From positions 1 to 26,097 of the IMG/VR virus record IMGVR_UViG_3300002835_000954: 26,097 bases of DNA; one strand, given 5' to 3'. Of this stretch, positions 20,480-26,097 are shown piece by piece (positions within the stretch are counted from its first letter, which is position 1; the number at the start of each line of letters is the position of its first letter). Both the position numbers and the translations under genes were made by a program. The notes beneath the pieces are model-generated. The model made no database searches and was not told the DNA's origin. It saw nothing but the letters and a program-made list of their open reading frames with translations. The stretch comes from a virus.

Positions 20480-22620
20480 CAGCAAGATTATTCATAAACG
20501 GGACTGACTACACGCCCGACACGATAAGCGACCTGAACGATTTAGAGGAGCATGTTTGGTACGATATTGAACGCAAGGCATTCCTTCGAGAAATAACGGG
20601 TACGGTACTATTGGGCGGCCAAGGGTTCCGCTATTTTCAAAACCTATTGCGTACCAACTACGATACCCAAGTACCTTGCACCTTGTCAAGATTTGATGAG
20701 TACGCTGGGGTTTGGGAAACCGTATTGCATGGCCTTGTATTCGTTACCGATTGCACCTTTGACCTATACGCCCAAACATGCGAGATTCAACTGGTGGACA
20801 ATTCGTTCTTTGCCAAGATTGAAAACAACAAGAGCATTGAATTTATTATTGGTTCAGGGCGGTCGAAGAACGGCACAAACATCACAGGGGTTGCCAGTTC
20901 AACACAAATTCAGGTATTGAACAACCTGCCAACGCCGCCGCTTGTTTACTTCCCAAACACGGTAACTGGCTGGAGCAGATACGAGGCGATGAAATTCCTT
21001 GTAGCCGCTATGACCGACAACCAAATTGGCTTTTATTCCGATGCGTTACAGGAGTATTTAGACCCAGTTCAAAACGTGCTGAACCAAGGTTACCTATTCA
21101 GCGGCGAGGCGTTACGGGACGGCGTCAAACAATACGGCCCTAACATTTCATTTGAGTACCTATACAGCGACCTTGCCAAGCTATACAACTTGGTTCAGTA
21201 CATTGAAAGGGATTCGGTCGGCAACCTTCGCCTTCGTGTTGAAAGGTTCGATGACATACGGCAATCGGGCGTAATAGACACCAAGCACGTAGCTACGCCT
21301 GTAAAGGAAATGATAAACAGCGACACGTTATATTCGTGCGTTCGACTTGGCAGCAAAGATGAAGACCTTGACGGGTATTTTGCATTTACGCCTTTTCTTT
21401 CAACCTTCGAGGAGCAGTTTTCGATGAGTTACCGCAGCAACGTGGACAAGGAACTTGACCTAAGAATGCAAGCCCTAATCACGGACACAAACCTAATATA
21501 CTACACCCAAACGCAGCAAGGGTTGGCCAACCCCGATAGCAGCAAAGACAACGAGGTGTTTTACGTGATATGCCGAAAGCACAACGGCATTGACTGGGAC
21601 GAAAAAGGCACGTTGTATTTTAGCGGGGAATACTATTTAAACGGCGACATCAGCAATCAAAATGTATTGATAAACAACTTTACAGGGTTGCCCGCCACGA
21701 TTTTTAAGCAGTACCTAAACCTTTTTACAACTGGCTTTTATGCCAATTCATCAGGGCCGTATGTTCAACAACCATTATTAGCCAACACCCCATTTGAATT
21801 TGATTTACTTGAATTAATTGCATCAAAAGGCTCTCCCGGAATAAACTGGAACGGAACAAGTACAGGAACATTTGGAACAGGTATTGTGCCTTCAAGTCAG
21901 TTTTATTGCCAATGGAATAACGATTCGGTTGCCCCAGCGTTTGACGGAGGAAGCAACTACAACAACATCACGTATGAATATACAATTCCAGTAACTGGAT
22001 ATTATGTTTTTTATGGGATTCTTGATTTAATTACAAAAACAAACTTGGGGATTGTTATTGGGCCGTCATTTTACGTTGTTAATTTAAACCTTTGGCGAAC
22101 CGATTCAAGCTATACTACTGGCAATATTTTGGCTCAGTTTTCCGACAACCAAAACGATTTTTTAACTATTCCCCCCATTCCTTTCTTGGTTAAGAAAATA
22201 AAAATGGAGGTTTTTACAATCCCTATTTTATTAAATGCAAACGATAAGATATTTTTAACCATTGATTATGTTGCACCTACTCCAAGTCAATTGTTTATTT
22301 ACGAAAGCAGCCACTTTACATTAAGATTTACCAACGTGGACGGCGGCGATGCCGTTCAGGTTGAAGACGGCAACAACTACCTACTAAAAAACGAATGGTC
22401 AGGCAACTTGCCCCTACCAACATGGCAGCAAATAGCGGCATCGCCGTTCAGCCAATTAAAGTATCAGGTCAACGATGCGGGCGAGGGGCGAAATATGTAC
22501 ATTCTTGACATGACACGCAATTTGCTTTCAGGGGAAACCGAGGCACAACTGGCTGGCCGACTGGTTGACCAAGTGCCGCCTGAGTTTGAAAACCTGAACA
22601 GCATAGAAGAACCCGAATAA
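20476..22620 (+). CDS. Tail tip/baseplate protein with inserted jelly-roll-like domain
   Basis: 714 residues. The N-terminal ~400 residues (MTARLFINGTDYTPDTISDL, ending with the RVERFDDIRQSGVIDT region) look like the tail hub / distal tail proteins that follow tape measure in Bacteroidota phages. Residues ~420-615 (DNA 21730-22325) are more AT-rich and read like a TNF/C1q-type jelly roll (YTIPVTGYYVFYGILDL, then LLNANDKIFLTIDYV), a fold often used for glycan or protein binding. The C-terminal ~95 residues return to phage-like composition. The insert was probably acquired or exchanged and may take part in host recognition. Confidence 0.65.
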   Translation: MTARLFINGTDYTPDTISDLNDLEEHVWYDIERKAFLREITGTVLLGGQGFRYFQNLLRTNYDTQVPCTLSRFDEYAGVWETVLHGLVFVTDCTFDLYAQTCEIQLVDNSFFAKIENNKSIEFIIGSGRSKNGTNITGVASSTQIQVLNNLPTPPLVYFPNTVTGWSRYEAMKFLVAAMTDNQIGFYSDALQEYLDPVQNVLNQGYLFSGEALRDGVKQYGPNISFEYLYSDLAKLYNLVQYIERDSVGNLRLRVERFDDIRQSGVIDTKHVATPVKEMINSDTLYSCVRLGSKDEDLDGYFAFTPFLSTFEEQFSMSYRSNVDKELDLRMQALITDTNLIYYTQTQQGLANPDSSKDNEVFYVICRKHNGIDWDEKGTLYFSGEYYLNGDISNQNVLINNFTGLPATIFKQYLNLFTTGFYANSSGPYVQQPLLANTPFEFDLLELIASKGSPGINWNGTSTGTFGTGIVPSSQFYCQWNNDSVAPAFDGGSNYNNITYEYTIPVTGYYVFYGILDLITKTNLGIVIGPSFYVVNLNLWRTDSSYTTGNILAQFSDNQNDFLTIPPIPFLVKKIKMEVFTIPILLNANDKIFLTIDYVAPTPSQLFIYESSHFTLRFTNVDGGDAVQVEDGNNYLLKNEWSGNLPLPTWQQIAASPFSQLKYQVNDAGEGRNMYILDMTRNLLSGETEAQLAGRLVDQVPPEFENLNSIEEPE

Positions 22621-22630
22621 ACTACCTTTG
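22621..22630 (+). promoter_or_regulatory. Late-type promoter element ACTACCTTTG, copy 3
   Basis: It starts on the base after the preceding stop codon. The -7 element TACCTTTG (22623-22630) ends only 4 bases before the ATG at 22635, so transcription from it would give a leaderless message or a start within codon one. Confidence 0.5.
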
Positions 22631-22634
22631 TATT

Positions 22635-24389
22635 ATGGCAATTAGAAACGCACAACCGATACCTTACAGCAGCCCGATATTCTACGGGGAGGGCGAACTG
22701 TCATTCAACGAGCAGATAGCCCAAGAATGCGGCTTTTACGCTTCGCCCATGTGCCTACCTTGGGATTCCAGCGAAGATTTTTGCTTTCAATTCAAGGCGG
22801 GAGAAACGGGCAGCAATTTAATAACATGCCTACCCGTAAAAACAGGCACGGCAACGGGCGGCACAGCTTCTACGTTGGTTGATACAGGCGGCAACTTTAT
22901 TGTTAACGGCATACTGCAATACCAATTTGTTCGCAACGTGGTAACAGGGGACACCTTTGCGGTAAATACAGGCGGAGTGGCCGCTACCACGTTAACACTT
23001 GTTGGAACGCCAAGCGGGGCAAATGCTTTTATTGCTGGCCAAGGTTACGCAATTTACAGCGTTTTTCTTACCGTTGCATCAATTACAGAGATTAACAACG
23101 TGAGCATATTGGCCGACCATTCAATTTGCTTTAATAGGTTTAGCGGCGAGGTGCAAATTAAATTTCCTGTGGGGGCGTCTGGCAATTGGTATCGTGGCAC
23201 GTTTGATGTTACTTCGTACAGCCAAGGCACGGCTTCGCTAAACGCAGCATTAGGCCTTACCCTTTACACGCTGCCGATTGCATCGCCCGGCACATTTGAT
23301 TGGTACTTTGGCGAGCCGCTTAACATTAACCGATTGCAGTTTTTGACAACGGGTGAGTTTACGGGCTGCATTTCGTTATGCAACAGTGAGGCATATTTGG
23401 TAAACAGAACCTACGGATACAGCGTAAACGGCGGGGCATGGACAGAATTTACCTACACGGGCGGCGGCTTGCAAAGCGGCATCATTGAAAAGTGTATTGA
23501 ACTGCCTGAGGGCTGCGATGTTTCGGTATGCTTAAGCGAAGAAGCCGAATGTGCGGTATTTCAAACGATTGGGCAAGATGGCAATTGGGACACCGATGAA
23601 GCGGGCGGCATTTCAATTGAAGGCACTCAGGTTTGTTTCGATGGCAGCAGCAAAGATGATTTTGCTTATGCCGAAGAAATTGGCTGCGACATTGACCAGC
23701 AAGTTACCAACATTGAATTTGAGTTGACCATTAGCGGGCATGCTATGGGCAATGTTCAGGTTTGCATTCAAAACACCGACCCTTTCGCACCGGGCGAGGT
23801 TTGCTCAACCCCACACGGCAGCAACGGGGTGCATACCTTTACCCTAAGCAACTTCGGCATGGCCACATCGTTTAAACGCATCATCATCAAAGCCCACAAC
23901 AACAACACTACCCTTTGTGCTACCCTAAAATACAAGATTCAAAACTTCCAGCCCGAAACATTTGCTTGCAGCGAGTGCTACCACGTTAAAGAACTGGACT
24001 GCGAAACCGAACTAACTTGGAACAACGATACCAATTCATTCGGCCATGCCTACAATACGGGATATACAAACCGAATGTACGTTGAGGGGCGGCTATTGAA
24101 CGGTAAGATTGTAAGCCTTGCCCACGATGAACGCAAAGGTGTTGATTCTTACCAGCGTTCGTTTTTTAGCAACGGCAGAAAGGTAGAAGAACTTGCCATT
24201 GATGCGATATTTCCTGCCGCCCACCAAGCTATTGCGGTTGGACTTATGCACCGCAACTTCTACGTGAACGGGGTGCAGTACGTTAAGATTGGCGAATACG
24301 AACCCGACTATTCGGAGGCTGCCGAGATTGCACCGTGCATTGTTGAGGTAGCGAAGAAAGACCAACGGTTTATCGTTAACCCGCTGTAA
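22635..24389 (+). CDS. Large tail tip / adhesin-type structural protein
   Basis: 584 residues, cysteine-rich for a phage structural protein (more than 20 Cys, several in pairs such as CSECYHVKELDC). The first ~60 residues (FNEQIAQECGFYASPMC) are followed by beta-rich, glycine- and threonine-rich domains (~70-290), a central domain with EGCDVSVCLSEEAECAVF, and a C-terminal ~140-residue part (LTWNNDTNSFGHAYNTGYTN, RMYVEGRLLNGKIV) that I associate with tail-end proteins of Bacteroidota phages. It probably forms the tip or host-binding structure. The Cys pattern suggests disulfides formed outside the cell. Its stop overlaps the MuF gene start. Confidence 0.55.
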   Translation: MAIRNAQPIPYSSPIFYGEGELSFNEQIAQECGFYASPMCLPWDSSEDFCFQFKAGETGSNLITCLPVKTGTATGGTASTLVDTGGNFIVNGILQYQFVRNVVTGDTFAVNTGGVAATTLTLVGTPSGANAFIAGQGYAIYSVFLTVASITEINNVSILADHSICFNRFSGEVQIKFPVGASGNWYRGTFDVTSYSQGTASLNAALGLTLYTLPIASPGTFDWYFGEPLNINRLQFLTTGEFTGCISLCNSEAYLVNRTYGYSVNGGAWTEFTYTGGGLQSGIIEKCIELPEGCDVSVCLSEEAECAVFQTIGQDGNWDTDEAGGISIEGTQVCFDGSSKDDFAYAEEIGCDIDQQVTNIEFELTISGHAMGNVQVCIQNTDPFAPGEVCSTPHGSNGVHTFTLSNFGMATSFKRIIIKAHNNNTTLCATLKYKIQNFQPETFACSECYHVKELDCETELTWNNDTNSFGHAYNTGYTNRMYVEGRLLNGKIVSLAHDERKGVDSYQRSFFSNGRKVEELAIDAIFPAAHQAIAVGLMHRNFYVNGVQYVKIGEYEPDYSEAAEIAPCIVEVAKKDQRFIVNPL

Positions 24390-25270
24390 TGACCCGCAAG
24401 GAACGGCTTATAAAGAAAATCGCCCAAAGCATGGACGATGTGCCCGATGCGTTTTTTAGAGGCGTAAAGGCGGCACAGCGTGAGGCGTTTGCTTTGATGG
24501 TTTCGGAGTTGGCCGACCTTGCCCTTGATGAAGCTGGCAACGTAATCATAAGCCAAGGCAACTTTGCAAAGGTGCAAACGCTTACTAACAAGATGAAGGC
24601 CGCATACAACAACCCTAAATACAGCGAGGCGTTGAGGGGCTTTGTTGATAGCATGACCGAGGGTGCAGAACTTTCGGCAAAGCTAATGGGGGTAATAACC
24701 GGGCAGGCATACACGCAAAGTGCCAAGGTTCAGGCCATATTGGGTAACGCTAAAAGCACAACCTTAGATTTACTATCTACCAATGCCCCAGCCGATGCCG
24801 CCGCCGCCTTTCGCAAGGTCATTGAAAACAGCGTGGCCACGGGCGAAAACTTTGGCCAAGTGCTTCGGAACGTGCGAAAGAACATTGAAGGTAGTGCGGA
24901 CTTTCAGGGCAGAATGGAAAGGTACGCCAAGCAGAACGCATACGATTTCTATTCGATAAGTCAAGCCCAAGTCATTAACGAAATGACCGAAGAACTTGGC
25001 TTTGAGTTCTACGAATACATTGGCGTTGACGTGAAGGGTACGCGTAGTTTTTGCAGCCAGCGAAACAATCAAATATACCACAGCAAAGAGGTAGAGGCAT
25101 GGGCTTCGCTAAATTGGGACGGCAAGAACAGGGCAACGAATTCAAGTACTATTTGGGCACTTCGTGGCGGTTACAATTGCGGGCATCAGTTAATTCCCGT
25201 GGCAACCGAAGATGTGCCGCAAAATGTTAAAGACCGGGCCGAGGCTGCTGGGTTTTATAAGCCTGAATAA
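24389..25270 (+). CDS. MuF-like head morphogenesis protein
   Basis: 293 residues. The C-terminal domain (residues ~205-272: YEYIGVDVKGTRSFCSQRNN, then ALRGGYNCGHQLIPV) matches the phage Mu protein F family, with C222, C264 and H266 in the expected places (...D.RTR..C....... GGY.C.H...P). The N-terminal ~200 residues are helical. MuF proteins sit in the capsid near the portal and help head assembly. Normally the gene follows portal; here it ends the tail cluster, 14 kb from terminase, and neither portal nor capsid genes are near it. The 3' end overlaps the convergent minus-strand gene by 16 bases; I see no terminator between them. Confidence 0.8.
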   Translation: MTRKERLIKKIAQSMDDVPDAFFRGVKAAQREAFALMVSELADLALDEAGNVIISQGNFAKVQTLTNKMKAAYNNPKYSEALRGFVDSMTEGAELSAKLMGVITGQAYTQSAKVQAILGNAKSTTLDLLSTNAPADAAAAFRKVIENSVATGENFGQVLRNVRKNIEGSADFQGRMERYAKQNAYDFYSISQAQVINEMTEELGFEFYEYIGVDVKGTRSFCSQRNNQIYHSKEVEAWASLNWDGKNRATNSSTIWALRGGYNCGHQLIPVATEDVPQNVKDRAEAAGFYKPE

Positions 25271-26097
25271 AAGCAGCCTAATTGTCGGCCCTTGCCATCG
25301 GTCGTAATTGTATGCCTTGGGTTACCAATTAAGCCAAGCAATTCGTTTACATCGAATGAATCCACATCGTGAACTATCAAAACGCCATTTTCGGCTACCT
25401 TTTTTTGGTAGTATTGCACCAATTCTTGAATAACGCTGGGCCCGTGATAGCTGTCGTGAAACACCACATCATATTTTTCATCGTTTTGCAGTTCTTTTTC
25501 GCCTGATGTTATGCGAAAATCAATTAAATATGGACTGCAAAACGCAATGTTTGCCTTTAAATGTTCATCGCTGATGTCGATTGTCTTTACCGACATGCCA
25601 GCCATTGCCATGGCCTTTGCCCCATGTGCCTTAAAAGTACCTACTTCAAGGGCCTTGCCGCCTTTGTATTGCTTGGCCACGTTGTAAATTTCGGTTATGT
25701 GCATTTTGTCCGTTATCCACGTATGAGCAAAGTCCCAGTTTTCAATTTGTGATTCGGGGTTCCCCCATTCAAAGTCATTGTTACCTTCGTAAATTGAGTA
25801 ATTTGCTGATGAGTGAAAAGCCAACACTTCTTCATTGGGGATATTTGTATTAACGTCCATCACGTTCAACCGCTTGTCGGCCAGCGTTACCAAGTTTTTG
25901 AAGACCTGATTTGAAACGCATTGGTCGCCCCATATGTTTTCGTACCTGAAATAGTTGTTGTAGCAGAAATCAAATATCGGCTTGTGCTTGCGGTTGGCCA
26001 CAAACCAACCAGCATTGAAATAGGTTGAGGGCTTTAATCGATATTGCTGTTCAAGGCCACGGGTGTGATCATTGTCCCGGTCAAGGCAAAAGTAAAC
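25255..26097 (-). CDS. Glycosyltransferase-methyltransferase fusion, C-terminal part (continues at window position 425-1)
   Basis: This holds residues 96-375 of the fusion; the frame is open to the window edge and joins the 1-425 part through the shared 140 bases. Residues ~235-375 are a class I SAM methyltransferase: motif I A244-L-E-V-G-T-F-K-A-H-G254, an acidic strand end (VKTIDISDEHL, D269), VVFHDSYHG (D310) and VLIVHDVDSFD (D339), close to the Methyltransf_24 group. One chain therefore has a sugar transferase and a methyltransferase, so it could add and then methylate a sugar. It converges on the MuF gene with a 16-base overlap. Confidence 0.75.
   Translation of the reverse strand, partial: VYFCLDRDNDHTRGLEQQYRLKPSTYFNAGWFVANRKHKPIFDFCYNNYFRYENIWGDQCVSNQVFKNLVTLADKRLNVMDVNTNIPNEEVLAFHSSANYSIYEGNNDFEWGNPESQIENWDFAHTWITDKMHITEIYNVAKQYKGGKALEVGTFKAHGAKAMAMAGMSVKTIDISDEHLKANIAFCSPYLIDFRITSGEKELQNDEKYDVVFHDSYHGPSVIQELVQYYQKKVAENGVLIVHDVDSFDVNELLGLIGNPRHTITTDGKGRQLGCFYSGL
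25958..26097. repeat. Right copy of 140-bp end repeat (circular join)
   Basis: Identical to 1-140; see that entry. Positions 25958-26097 should be removed when the unit genome is counted. Confidence 0.95.

Noticed and set aside
25713-25721. TTATCCACG as a DnaA box
   Set aside because: A single one-mismatch copy inside a coding sequence, expected by chance.
1-26097. CRISPR arrays, tRNA genes, integrase or transposase
   Set aside because: I looked for regularly spaced repeats, tRNA-like clover leaves and recombinase motifs and saw none; a model-based tRNA scan was not possible.

Overview
The window is one complete circular genome of about 25,957 bp. The last 140 bases (25958-26097) repeat the first 140 exactly, and a minus-strand gene reads in frame across the join. 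It is a tailed-phage-type element of a Bacteroidota host. The evidence is repeated TAnnTTTG promoter elements, A-rich leaders in place of strong Shine-Dalgarno sites, and proteins of the kinds found in Bacteroidota phages. I see no integrase, CI-like repressor, tRNA or CRISPR array.

Layout. The minus-strand unit (781 down through the origin to 25255) encodes a DnaA domain IV-like DNA-binding protein and a fused glycosyltransferase-methyltransferase. A probable tail tube gene (865-1395) stands alone with its own promoter and terminator. Next come a small phage gene (1513-1809), an integron-like gene cassette (about 1876-2293), a repeat-rich non-coding stretch (2294-2604), a basic protein (2605-3030), a block of terminators and promoters with a putative small RNA (3160-3245), and a replication protein with a winged-helix front and a very small family A polymerase-like back (3279-4652). 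After two unknown genes (4707-5933) an array of small AT-rich genes separated by attC-like hairpins (about 6014-6955) sits at the start of a phage gene whose first 20 bases appear on both sides. Then follow small genes, a VRR-NUC nuclease, a TylF-type methyltransferase, a ParB-like protein, and the terminase small and large subunits (6956-10568).

The late region (10662-25270) holds neck/tail-completion-like proteins, a fibre-like protein, a T7-lysozyme-type amidase, a metallophosphoesterase, spanin-like and holin-like membrane proteins, a probable tail assembly chaperone pair with a -1 overlap, a 976-residue tape measure, two large tail-tip proteins and a MuF-like protein. This describes a long non-contractile (siphovirus-like) tail.

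The striking absence is that I find no portal, no major capsid protein and no capsid protease or scaffold, although terminase, MuF and a full tail set are present. If the circle is real and complete, the element may package into capsids supplied by another phage. The other main points of interest are the attC-like cassettes with no integrase, the mini polymerase-like replication protein, and a putative small RNA whose loop is complementary to the predicted 5' end of the replication mRNA.
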